Shown here: positions 36,846 to 44,271 of the stretch, one piece after another
How the letters are laid out: each line of letters begins with the position of its first letter
Numbering within the stretch: the first letter of the stretch is position 1
NCBI GenBank assembly: GCA_021647315.1
Contig: JAKIUY010000003.1
Coordinates: forward strand, 1 to 64,000
Direction of reading: 5' to 3'
Source of the DNA: Victivallaceae bacterium
GTDB taxonomy: Bacteria; Verrucomicrobiota; Lentisphaeria; Victivallales; Victivallaceae
DNA length: 64,000 bases
Program-made: the position numbers and the translations under genes
The notes under the pieces: model-generated
Database searches by the model: none
What the model was told of the DNA's origin: nothing
The model's input: only the letters and a program-made list of their open reading frames with translations

Positions 36846-37568
36846 TCAGAATGGGGTTTTGCTGGGGTGGCGCAGGGTGCGACACCGCTGACACATAAAA
36901 TTATCCAACCCGCATACCAATGCAGTTGAACTGTCTTTGCGCATAATAACTTCATCTTCTTCATTAAGTTCGATTCGTTTCGGGGAGTTATCTGCCACCA
37001 AAATTGCGGGACCGCGAATTATTTTTACCCTGATAACCGAGGTTTCCGGCAAGACCAAATGATTGACCACTTCGGTACTGTTGCAGAATGCCAAGCCGAT
37101 TCCAATACGGAAAACACTATGGGTTATACTGCGATAATATGCGGTACTGCCGTGTACTGTGGCGATACCGACCCCGTCTCCGACAATTTCCCTGGCATAA
37201 AGTTTATCATCAATCCAGATTCTATACCTGACCGCACTGACCGGATCCAGGTTATGAATGAAAATATCATTAACAGCCAGCAGCGATTGTTCGTGTGCTG
37301 TACCAACTAACTTGATCAGTTCGGCAGGTTCAGGCTGATTGGTAAAAAAGTTTTCCAGCTGACTTTCAATAGGGTGTTCAGGACACAATGCCGCCGAACG
37401 CAGGGGTAATTTGGGAATATCGGGGTATTCGCGTTCCGCTCCCAACAGGGCACCGTCGCCACCATAAGTAATAATCAGTTCAGGCTTGGAGTCAACAATT
37501 TTACAATCATACTTTTCCATTAATGGCATTAACTGTGAACCAGCGCTACCGATAATTTTTATTCTCAT
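36846..37568 (-). CDS. NAD(+) kinase-like protein
   Basis: About 240 residues. The start MRIKIIGSAGS at 37568 (GGAGAA upstream, 4-base ATGA overlap with the previous stop) is preferred over a longer reading. IITYGGDGALLGAEREYP is the GGDG phosphate-binding motif, and VNDIFIHNLDPVSAVRY with GDGVGIATVHGSTAYYRSI matches the NAD-binding loop of NAD kinases (usual motif DGxxxxTPTGSTAY). It phosphorylates NAD to NADP in the cytosol. It is shorter than average but complete. Confidence 0.82.
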   Translation of the reverse strand: MRIKIIGSAGSQLMPLMEKYDCKIVDSKPELIITYGGDGALLGAEREYPDIPKLPLRSAALCPEHPIESQLENFFTNQPEPAELIKLVGTAHEQSLLAVNDIFIHNLDPVSAVRYRIWIDDKLYAREIVGDGVGIATVHGSTAYYRSITHSVFRIGIGLAFCNSTEVVNHLVLPETSVIRVKIIRGPAILVADNSPKRIELNEEDEVIMRKDSSTALVCGLDNFMCQRCRTLRHPSKTPF

Positions 37569-38041
37569 GACTGTTCTCCGCTTTTTGCAATAATTGCGTA
37601 AACAACCGCCGCCGCGCAATTACCGACATTTATCGATGCTTTTTGTCCGAACATCGGTAAACTTATCGTTGCATCACAAGCCACAATTGTCTCCTCGGTA
37701 ATTCCCAAGGCTTCGTTGCCTAACACCAATGCCAGCGGGAATTTATAGTCAAACTCCCAGGCAAGCGTGCTGTCCGGCATGCTTTCCACCGCCAGAATCT
37801 GAGCGAAACCTTCACACCGCAACTGTTCAACCGCTTCCAGTGATGTCGCAAACTGCCGGCAGGGCACCATGGTATCGGTTCCCATTGCGGTTTTTTCCAA
37901 TTTAGGGTGCGGTGGCGCGGGCGTATAACCACAGGCAATTATTTCAGTTGCCCCGATGGCCTCGGCGATCCTGAAAATATTACCGGTATTATATGCGCTG
38001 CGTAAACGGTCAAGCACCAATGTTATCGGTTGTTTTTTCAC
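37565..38041 (-). CDS. SpoU/TrmH-family RNA 2'-O-methyltransferase
   Basis: About 158 residues. The frame is open 96 bases further upstream, but those codons lie in a dispersed repeat. A GTG at 38041 with AGGAAAAG upstream begins VKKQPITLVLDRLRSAYNTG, a typical SpoU start. Family motifs: NTGNIFRIAEAIGATEIIACG, PLALVLGNEALGITEETI and SLPMFGQKASINVGNCAAAV. It uses SAM with a trefoil knot to methylate ribose in tRNA or rRNA; the target site is unknown. It is co-translated with the NAD kinase gene. Confidence 0.88.
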   Translation of the reverse strand: MKKQPITLVLDRLRSAYNTGNIFRIAEAIGATEIIACGYTPAPPHPKLEKTAMGTDTMVPCRQFATSLEAVEQLRCEGFAQILAVESMPDSTLAWEFDYKFPLALVLGNEALGITEETIVACDATISLPMFGQKASINVGNCAAAVVYAIIAKSGEQS

Positions 38042-38053
38042 AAAACTTTTCCT

Positions 38054-38185
38054 AATCAGGTGGCACCTGAAGGCAGATGCCGCTTCAAACTCCGCTCCTG
38101 TGTCACTACGGAAGTGGAAGTAAAATATTATTTGCAAACCCGCTTCCGTAGCAACTAGTTGCGAAGTTTGAAGCGGATTAGTTCA
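38054..38185. repeat. Dispersed repeat copy, longest version
   Basis: AATCAGGTGGCACCTGAAGG, then GCCGCTTCAAACTCCGCTCC, ending with a reverse arm CTTCCGTAGCAACTAGTTGC and GAAGTTTGAAGCGG. Outer arms GCCGCTTCAAACTCCG and the final GAAGTTTGAAGCGG pair imperfectly, so the whole looks like a hairpin element. It supplies the spurious first 32 codons of the SpoU reading frame. Copies are at 24853 and (inverted) 14879. Confidence 0.8.
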
Positions 38186-38198
38186 GACGAATGTCTGT

Positions 38199-39116
38199 TT
38201 AAGCATCAACAACGGCAAACATCAATGCAACTTTAGCAACAATTTTACCATCGACTCTAATAAATCCTTTGCCCTTGCCAAAGCGTGATGGGCCTTCAGG
38301 CACCGTCACATCAACGACCAGCTGATCGCCGGGGAATACCGGGCTGAAATATTCAGCTTTGTCAATTGACATGAAATAGCCTATTTTGTTTTTATTTTCC
38401 GGGCGTGCCAAAACTGCCGTGCAACCAACTTGAGCAATCATTTCGGCCTGTAGGGATTCCGGCAAGACCGGATAATCAGGATAGTAACCTTGGAAAAACT
38501 CTTCATTGTATGAAAGATTTTTTACCGCGGTAACATCAGCTCCATCAATTTTGACAATATTATCAATTAACAGGAAAGGATAACGGTGCGGAATGATCGA
38601 CATAATTTTAACACTATCCATCGGAATGTCATCATTTTTGTCAAATTCATTATAGAGCTCCGGCATAGTTTGCGGCCCCGTCTTTTTGCGGGTTGCCAGA
38701 ACCATTTTTGACTGACAGGTCACCCCGGCATTAGTACTGGTTTTCGCAGTAACAAAAGCCTCGTCATCAGCAATATTAGTAACTTCGATTTCTATTTTAA
38801 GCCGATCACCCGGATTAGTAGGTTTACGGAATTTGACCCGTTCGATTAATCTGGCATAAACCTCATCTTCGCCCGATGGATTTATTTGATCATTTACCGC
38901 AAAATGAGCTACCTGTTTCATAGCTTCGACCTGAAGTACGCCCGGCATGATGGGATGATTAGGGAAGTGGCCCTGAAAAAATATTTCATTAATGCTCAGG
39001 TTTTTGAGCCCGATGTATTGAGTTTCACTTACCATTTCTATTCGGTCAACCATCAGCATCGGATAACGATAAGGTACTTGCTCTTTTATCTCTTTAATTC
39101 CAAATAGTTTACTCAT
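38199..39116 (-). CDS. fabZ: Tandem FabZ (3-hydroxyacyl-ACP dehydratase-like)
   Basis: A 305-residue fusion of two hotdog-fold FabZ domains (about 1-150 and 165-305). Domain 1 has YRYPMLMVDRIE and FFQGHFPNHPIMPGVLQVEA, with the catalytic His and Glu. Domain 2 has PHRYPFLLIDNIV and FFQGYYPDYPVLPESLQAEM, where the His of GHFP is Tyr, so it is probably inactive or only structural. Known FabZ acts as a dimer of single domains, so this looks like an internal duplication producing an asymmetric pair. It lies downstream of lpxC, as is usual for lipid A and fatty acid genes. Confidence 0.92.
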   Translation of the reverse strand: MSKLFGIKEIKEQVPYRYPMLMVDRIEMVSETQYIGLKNLSINEIFFQGHFPNHPIMPGVLQVEAMKQVAHFAVNDQINPSGEDEVYARLIERVKFRKPTNPGDRLKIEIEVTNIADDEAFVTAKTSTNAGVTCQSKMVLATRKKTGPQTMPELYNEFDKNDDIPMDSVKIMSIIPHRYPFLLIDNIVKIDGADVTAVKNLSYNEEFFQGYYPDYPVLPESLQAEMIAQVGCTAVLARPENKNKIGYFMSIDKAEYFSPVFPGDQLVVDVTVPEGPSRFGKGKGFIRVDGKIVAKVALMFAVVDA

Positions 39117-39151
39117 TTTTCTAGCTCCATAATTTTATTATAGTTATTATT

Positions 39152-39262
39152 TTAACTTTTTTCAGTTCCGGCGTTGTCGAGCGAAGCGACACCTGAAAGA
39201 ACCCGGTTATGTGCTTTAGCCCAGTAAGACAGATGCTCCTGTAAGTCACGTGGCACTGTCAT
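39152..39262 (-). CDS. Short ORF, possible remnant
   Basis: ATG at 39262 (AGGA 9 bases upstream) opens MTVPRDLQEHLSYWAKAHNR and continues 16 codons, into sequence that resembles the CCGGC repeat, before a stop. An alternative ATG lies at 39271. It is too short to assign; it could be a decayed gene interrupted by a repeat. It lies between lpxC and the tandem fabZ. Confidence 0.25.
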   Translation of the reverse strand: MTVPRDLQEHLSYWAKAHNRVLSGVASLDNAGTEKS

Positions 39263-39336
39263 TTTTAACATTCCTGTATGTACATTCAGCTAGAAACTCA
39301 AGCTTAACGGTTACTATTTTTAGTTCCGCCTTCATC

Positions 39337-40170
39337 TCAACTTCTAGCTTCTAACATTGCTCCAGCCAGTTTTACATTCACCGGATGTCCGGGTTTTATC
39401 GCGATAATTGATGCCTTGACTCGGCAGCCGACCAAAAATATATCACCGATGATATCCAGCATTTTATGCCGGACAATCTCATTTTTAAACCGCAAGCCAT
39501 CTTTACAGATAATCGCGCCGTCATGAATTATTGCCGCACTGTCCAGGCTGCCGCCTTTAACCAGTCCCATTGCCAGCAGTTGTTCCAGATCACGGTAGGC
39601 AACAAATGTCCGGGCCGATGCAATCTGTTCCCTGAAGCTTTCCTGGGTTACTGTTAATGAAAAGTATTGCGGGTCATAAGGAACGCCGCTGAATGAAGTA
39701 AGACAGCTGACTTCCAGCTTATCACTGGGATATATGACCATCTTGGTATCACCCTCATCAACCACAATCGGGGCTTTGGCCGTCCAGTATTTTGCCTCGG
39801 CATCCTGTTCAATAATACCGGCTTCAATAATCATTTCCAAATATGGCAGAGCACTGCCATCAACAATTGGTGCTTCCTGACCATCCATCTCCACTACTGC
39901 ATTGTCAATCTGACAGGCATGCAGTGCCGCCATAATGTGTTCAACTGTATAAACGACAGCATTGCCGGAGGCGATCGTCGTGCCGCGTCTGACATCAACC
40001 ACATTTGATGCCAATGCCGTGACTTCAGGCTGTCCCGGGAGATCAATGCGTCGGAAACGAATTCCAGAATCGGCATCAGCCGGTTGAATACGCAGGGTTG
40101 CCCGGGCTCCAGTGTGTAAAGCGATACCGGACAGAACGGCAGTTTTCTTCAGTGTACGTTGTTTTTCCAT
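39337..40170 (-). CDS. lpxC: UDP-3-O-acyl-N-acetylglucosamine deacetylase LpxC
   Basis: A 277-residue zinc amidase for the committed step of lipid A synthesis. Landmarks: LSGIALHTGARATLRIQPAD, VYTVEHIMAALHACQIDNAV with the zinc His, ARTFVAYRDLEQLLAMGLVK, GGSLDSAAI, and NEIVRHKMLDIIGDIFLVGC with the HKMLDxxGD zinc motif. Length is typical of stand-alone LpxC. In several related bacteria lpxC and fabZ are fused; here they are separate neighbours. Confidence 0.96.
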   Translation of the reverse strand: MEKQRTLKKTAVLSGIALHTGARATLRIQPADADSGIRFRRIDLPGQPEVTALASNVVDVRRGTTIASGNAVVYTVEHIMAALHACQIDNAVVEMDGQEAPIVDGSALPYLEMIIEAGIIEQDAEAKYWTAKAPIVVDEGDTKMVIYPSDKLEVSCLTSFSGVPYDPQYFSLTVTQESFREQIASARTFVAYRDLEQLLAMGLVKGGSLDSAAIIHDGAIICKDGLRFKNEIVRHKMLDIIGDIFLVGCRVKASIIAIKPGHPVNVKLAGAMLEARS

Positions 40171-40269
40171 ATCTATGTGCTACAATATTAAAGTGTTTAA
40201 AGTTTAGCGGTTTATTTCCTGCAAACCGGGCATTATATTAATGTATAATCTTTTTGTAATAATGCCAGT

Positions 40270-40432
40270 AAGGACTCACAAAAAAACAGGTTGGATTTTT
40301 CGCTTGATTGCAAACAGCTGCTCTGCGTTACGAAAATATTTATATAGTTCTACTATGTAAAGACTTTCGTGCCTTAATCAGCAGTCCGCATCCGACGCGA
40401 AACTATCCAATCTGTTTTTGAGCTGATCCTAA
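40270..40432. repeat. Long imperfect hairpin, MITE-like
   Basis: ACTCACAAAAAAACAGGTTG near 40273 pairs with CCAATCTGTTTTTGAGCTGA near 40410. Inside, GCAAACAGCTGCTCTGCGTT matches the reverse of the part containing AATCAGCAGTCCGC, and the tip TTTATATAGTTCTACTATGT is palindromic. The whole could fold into one roughly 160-nt hairpin. It occupies the gap between divergent lpxC and miaA. Confidence 0.75.
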
Positions 40433-40446
40433 AGTCATAAAATATC

Positions 40447-41424
40447 ATGAGTGAAAAAAACAAAGTTATCATTATCACCGGTCCGACCGCGACCGGTAAA
40501 ACCGCTTTGGCAATAGATTTGGCCGAGCAGTTTGACTGTGAAATAATCAGTGTCGATTCTCGACAGGTCTATCGCGGCCTCGATATTGGCAGTGGTAAAG
40601 ACCTGGATGAATACTGTCGTAACGGCAGAACTATCCCCTATCATCTGCTTGATATCGCGGAACCCGATCATGAATATAATCTGATGGAATACTGCCGTGA
40701 TGCAGAAGTTGCGTTGGCGCAGATTATCAAAAATTCACATCTGCCAATCTTCTGCGGCGGTACTGCGCTCTATCTTAATGCCCTGCTCGCTAGTTATACC
40801 CTTCCCGGACCACCACCAGACCAGGCGATGCGGTCATTATTGCGCGGCAAACCGGCTGAAGAACTTGCCGCGTTACTGAAACAGCAAGCACCAGATGCTT
40901 ATGAAAAACTAAAAGATAAAGGGAATCCTACCCGGCTGCTGCGGGCTCTGGAAATGAGCACCGGACAAAGCAGACAGGTAAACCCAATTGGCGCAGCTAT
41001 TGAACCGCTGGTCATCGGGGTTTATTATCACCGCCGTGATGTTCACCGCCGCATTGAAGAACGCCTTGATTCCCGACTTGCAAGCGGTATGATCGCAGAG
41101 GTCGAACAGCTCCAGCGCAATGGGGTATCATGGGAACGGCTGGAATTTCTCGGGCTCGAATACCGTTATGTCGCGTTGCATCTTCAGGGCAAACTATCAC
41201 TAGCTGAAATGCGTGAAAAGCTATTTATCAAAATCCGTCAATTTGCCAAACGCCAGGATATCTGGTTCAGAAAAATGGAGCGCGAAGGGATGAAAATCTA
41301 CTGGCTGGACGAAGCCCACCGCAACGATGCTGGGCAACTGGTTGAAATGTTCCTCGGCAATGAAAAGTTACCCCCACCGGCTTTTTCAATCAAAGACATC
41401 CACTACGGCCCAGTAACATCGTAG
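40447..41424 (+). CDS. miaA: tRNA dimethylallyltransferase MiaA
   Basis: A 325-residue enzyme adding the dimethylallyl group to A37 of tRNAs reading UNN codons. The P-loop is ITGPTATGKTALAIDLAEQF (residues 9-28), then EIISVDSRQVYRGLDIGSGK, YHLLDIAEPDHEYNLMEYCR, LPIFCGGTALYLNALL and NPTRLLRALEM, with the C-terminal FIKIRQFAKRQDIWFRKM motif. Length and motif order are normal. Confidence 0.95.
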   Translation: MSEKNKVIIITGPTATGKTALAIDLAEQFDCEIISVDSRQVYRGLDIGSGKDLDEYCRNGRTIPYHLLDIAEPDHEYNLMEYCRDAEVALAQIIKNSHLPIFCGGTALYLNALLASYTLPGPPPDQAMRSLLRGKPAEELAALLKQQAPDAYEKLKDKGNPTRLLRALEMSTGQSRQVNPIGAAIEPLVIGVYYHRRDVHRRIEERLDSRLASGMIAEVEQLQRNGVSWERLEFLGLEYRYVALHLQGKLSLAEMREKLFIKIRQFAKRQDIWFRKMEREGMKIYWLDEAHRNDAGQLVEMFLGNEKLPPPAFSIKDIHYGPVTS

Positions 41425-41425
41425 T

Positions 41426-41569
41426 GTCAAAGCCATAACCAAAAATAATGTTGATGAGCTTATTTCAGAAATGGTCGATACCGGGATTTATTACGCTGAG
41501 GTTATCCCGGGTAAAAAGATCAACAGTGCGTCATATAACCTGGATTTGGATATCACCTATGGTGGATAA
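41426..41569 (+). pseudogene. Short gene fragment of unknown origin
   Basis: Directly after miaA, a frame reads VKAITKNNVDELISEMVDTG followed by IYYAEVIPGKKINSASYNLD and ends LDITYGG and TAA. It has amphipathic, protein-like composition but no clear start signal. It may be the C-terminal remnant of a lost gene; I do not recognise it. Confidence 0.3.
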
Positions 41570-41579
41570 ATAAAAAATA

Positions 41580-41712
41580 TTCACCACAGAGCACACAGAG
41601 AGCACAGAGTTTTTTACGGAATACCAATGCTTATCTTTTTTTGTATAAACAAAAAAAGATAAGCATTCCCTGTCGTTTTGCTCTGTGTACCCTGTGTGCT
41701 CTGTGGTAGAAA
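41580..41712. repeat. CACAGAGCACACAGAG hairpin element
   Basis: TTCACCACAGAGCACACAGAG (41580-41600) is mirrored by CCCTGTGTGCTCTGTGGTAG (about 41689-41708). Inside, AATGCTTATCTTTTTTTGTA and the reverse ACAAAAAAAGATAAGCATT form a perfect inner palindrome. Similar elements are known from many unrelated bacteria. The rest of 41713-41922 has no gene; TATACT occurs at 41881. Confidence 0.88.
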
Positions 41713-41922
41713 ATACCTTTCTTTGATTCGTTCAATTTGTTAGATTACTCCGTCTGTCGCTACGCTCTAGTAACGCGGTTAACTTTTTTTAATGATTCTG
41801 GTAAAAAAATCATGGTAGGGATTGCATGTAAACCATCCGGGGTATAAATTTAGACTAAATACAATTTCCTAGTAGGTAAATATACTAAATTACCTGTTAC
41901 GGGTACAACATACGGAGCAAAG

Positions 41923-43395
41923 ATGACACATACTTATTTGGCATTTGATTTAGGCGCGTCAAGCGGACGGGCTATTATTGGCAAAATTACCGATGGCAAA
42001 CTTCATCTGGACGAAGTGCATCGTTTTGTCAACGGTTCAGTGGAAGGCGATGGCACCCTTTACTGGGATTTTCCGGCATTATGCGAAGAAATAAAAACTG
42101 GATTGCGTAAGGCTCTGGCTATTGCACCTGAAATTAGCAGTATTGCCATTGATACCTGGGGGGTGGATTATGTGCTGTTTAATCAAGCCGGAGAGGCGGT
42201 CAGACTGCCATACCATTATCGTGACTCACGGACTGACGGGGTGCCTGAAGAGGTGTTCTCGCTTATCACTGAAGAAGAGCTGTACGGCGAAGCTGGAATT
42301 CAGTTGATGCAGCTTAACACCGTCTACCAGCTTTATGCTCATAAGCAAGCTCATCCTGAAGATTTTACCGGTTCTACTCTGTTGTTTATGCCTGATGCGT
42401 TAACCTATATGCTCTGTGGAGTTGAGAGTTGCGAATACTCTATTGCGTCAACCTCTAATATGCTCAATGCGGTCACCGGCAAGTGGTCGGAAAAAATATT
42501 GACAAAACTTGGGATTCCACAGGATATTCTACCTGAAATAGTTGATTCATGCACCCAGGCAGGGACACTTACGCCAGAAATTCAACAGGAACTTGGCTGC
42601 AGTGCGATTCCAGTCGTCAAAGTCGGAGCTCATGATACCGCTTCCGCGGTTGCGGCAGTTCCGGCACCTAATGATCGGGCATGGGCATATTTGAGTTGCG
42701 GAACCTGGGCTCTGCTCGGTGCCGAAACCGATAAACCATTACTGGTCGATGCCGCCAGAAAAGCGTCATTCACCAATGAAGGCGGAGTCGGTGGGAAGAT
42801 TCGTTTCCTCAGCAATATCATGGGTAGCTGGTTGTTTCAGGAAATTCGTCGCAACTGGAACGCTGCCGGGCGTAATATCTCATTTATGGAAATGGAAAAA
42901 CTGGCGCAAGCAGCCAAGCCTTTGCAGTTTATAGTCAACCCCAACCATTCCAGTTTTCTGGCACCGGATGATATGAAAAATGCTGTTATAGCCTATTGCC
43001 GTGAAACCGGACAGGGGGAGATTACTGATGACGGTACATTGTTACGCTCTGTTTATGATTCACTGGTGCTATGTTTCAGAATGAAACTTGAACAGATGCA
43101 GCAACTGGTCGAAGAATGTTATCAGTGTTTGAATATTGTCGGTGGCGGCACCAAGGATCGCATGCTGATGCAGCTTAGTGCCGATTGCCTCGGAATTCCG
43201 GTTGTCGCCGGTCCAGTTGAGGCAACCGCCATCGGTAACATTATTGGACAGGCCATTGCTGAAGGTTCGCTTGCGGGACTTGAGGCGGGGCGTGAGCTGG
43301 TGAAAACCTCGTTCGAGCTGGACGAGTATATGCCGGACCCGGAATATAAAACAGCCTGGGATGCGGCACTTGAGAAGTTTATCACTCTGCCGTAG
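41923..43395 (+). CDS. rhaB: Rhamnulokinase RhaB
   Basis: A 490-residue FGGY-family kinase phosphorylating L-rhamnulose. The FGGY N-terminal motif is AFDLGASSGRAIIGKI (residues 6-21). Rhamnulokinase-type features: DEVHRFVNGSVEGDGTLYWD, IDTWGVDYVLFN, PYHYRDSRTDGVPEEVF, VKVGAHDTASAVAAVPAP, LSCGTWALLGAETDKPL, and C-terminal LNIVGGGTKDRMLMQLSADC. GGAG precedes the ATG. No rhaA or rhaD is adjacent, so it is a lone kinase, perhaps fed by rhamnose from glycan breakdown. Confidence 0.93.
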   Translation: MTHTYLAFDLGASSGRAIIGKITDGKLHLDEVHRFVNGSVEGDGTLYWDFPALCEEIKTGLRKALAIAPEISSIAIDTWGVDYVLFNQAGEAVRLPYHYRDSRTDGVPEEVFSLITEEELYGEAGIQLMQLNTVYQLYAHKQAHPEDFTGSTLLFMPDALTYMLCGVESCEYSIASTSNMLNAVTGKWSEKILTKLGIPQDILPEIVDSCTQAGTLTPEIQQELGCSAIPVVKVGAHDTASAVAAVPAPNDRAWAYLSCGTWALLGAETDKPLLVDAARKASFTNEGGVGGKIRFLSNIMGSWLFQEIRRNWNAAGRNISFMEMEKLAQAAKPLQFIVNPNHSSFLAPDDMKNAVIAYCRETGQGEITDDGTLLRSVYDSLVLCFRMKLEQMQQLVEECYQCLNIVGGGTKDRMLMQLSADCLGIPVVAGPVEATAIGNIIGQAIAEGSLAGLEAGRELVKTSFELDEYMPDPEYKTAWDAALEKFITLP

Positions 43396-43411
43396 TTCCC
43401 GACTACTGTTT

Positions 43412-43594
43412 TAAGTTCCGGCGGAGCCGGTTATGTTCATCAGAACTAACACCATAAAAATAAAAAGTCCAAATAGAATTCCCTCGGGAATGGGCTGCAA
43501 TGTGGGAGCGACGTTCTCGTCGCGAACTTCAGAATTCCTAACTTGCAAGAATTAGAGCTGACACCAAAACAGTTCGCGACCGGGAGGTCGCTCC
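43412..43594. repeat. CCGGC palindrome and GGAGCGAC hairpin
   Basis: AGTTCCGGCGGAGCCGGTTA (43412-43431) is a copy of the small palindrome also seen at 12342, 30160, 36818 and 54014. GGGAGCGACGTTCTCGTCGC (43504) with GAAC pairs with GTTCGCGACCGGGAGGTCGC (43572). From 43595 to 43802 I see no gene except a 32-codon plus-strand frame (43763-43860) opposite the toxin remnant. Confidence 0.78.
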
Positions 43595-43802
43595 TTCTAT
43601 GAGCCCGTTGGTCAAGCCCCAAAGCCTGTTTTTCTCGATTTTTTTGCAATAAAATCCCATTCATTATTTTGATAAATAAAGACACAATACCTCTTGATCA
43701 ATTCCTATTTCCGCATATTTTTGCTGTTTGAGCTTAAATATTCAAATAGATCAGGAATTCTGATTTTGCGAAAATATTGACTAGAGCAATTGATGCTGGA
43801 TT

Positions 43803-43868
43803 TTATGATTTTGAAGACGGCATTTCTTTTAATACGATTGGCAAAAACTTGAGTTTATAAGGTTTCAA
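43803..43868 (-). pseudogene. Possible remnant of a RelE-type toxin
   Basis: Overlapping the antitoxin's end, a TTG at 43868 starts KPYKLKFLPIVLKEMPSSKS and then a stop. The KLKFLPxxLKE pattern is that of the N-terminus of RelE/ParE-type toxins, which normally follow Phd/YefM antitoxins. Only about 21 residues remain, so the toxin is presumably lost. The similarity is by eye and the element is short. Confidence 0.35.
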
Positions 43869-44106
43869 AATCGACCTCAACAGCTTGATCAAGATCATTT
43901 AATCTTTGAGATACGGTATTTTTCAAATCAAAATCATCAAAAGTTTCCATGATTTTTTCATATACTTTTGCCGGAATAAGATATGCCGTGGGTGTATTGT
44001 GATTTAAAATCGCAATTGGGGCACCATGTGCATTTGAAATCAAAGCACTGGGATTTTTTTTCAATTCTGAAATACTAGCGGTATAATCGGCTAAAACATG
44101 TTGCAC
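43855..44106 (-). CDS. Phd/YefM-family antitoxin
   Basis: An 83-residue protein starting at a GTG with a strong AAAGGAGGT site. The sequence HVLADYTASISELKKNPSAL, NAHGAPIAILNHNTPTAYLI and PAKVYEKIMETF matches the DNA-binding and toxin-binding parts of Phd/YefM antitoxins, which repress their own promoter. The partner toxin gene downstream appears truncated, so it may now be an orphan antitoxin. Confidence 0.88.
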   Translation of the reverse strand: MQHVLADYTASISELKKNPSALISNAHGAPIAILNHNTPTAYLIPAKVYEKIMETFDDFDLKNTVSQRLNDLDQAVEVDFETL

Positions 44107-44177
44107 AATGACCTCCTTTATGGTTTTTATTATGGTCTTAATATAAGTCTTTTTATCTTTTTGCGGATAAATACAAC

Positions 44178-44205
44178 TTGATGCTGGGCGGGACGGTTGT
44201 ATACT
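44178..44205 (+). promoter_or_regulatory. Sigma70-like promoter of the redox operon
   Basis: TTGATG (44178-44183), 16 bases, then TATACT (44200-44205). It lies 66 bases before the first gene of the redox cluster and is the only clear promoter before 55 kb in that cluster. Between it and the start there is a CAGACGAAGGTCTG palindrome (44250-44263). Confidence 0.55.
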
Positions 44206-44271
44206 AAGAAAGTATATTTATAATTAACATACCGCGCAACGGAAAAGTCAGACGAAGGTCTGTAATATTTT

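Noticed and set aside
43763-43860. Small plus-strand gene opposite the toxin remnant
   Set aside because: A 32-codon frame without a start signal, on the complementary strand of a better-explained toxin-antitoxin unit.
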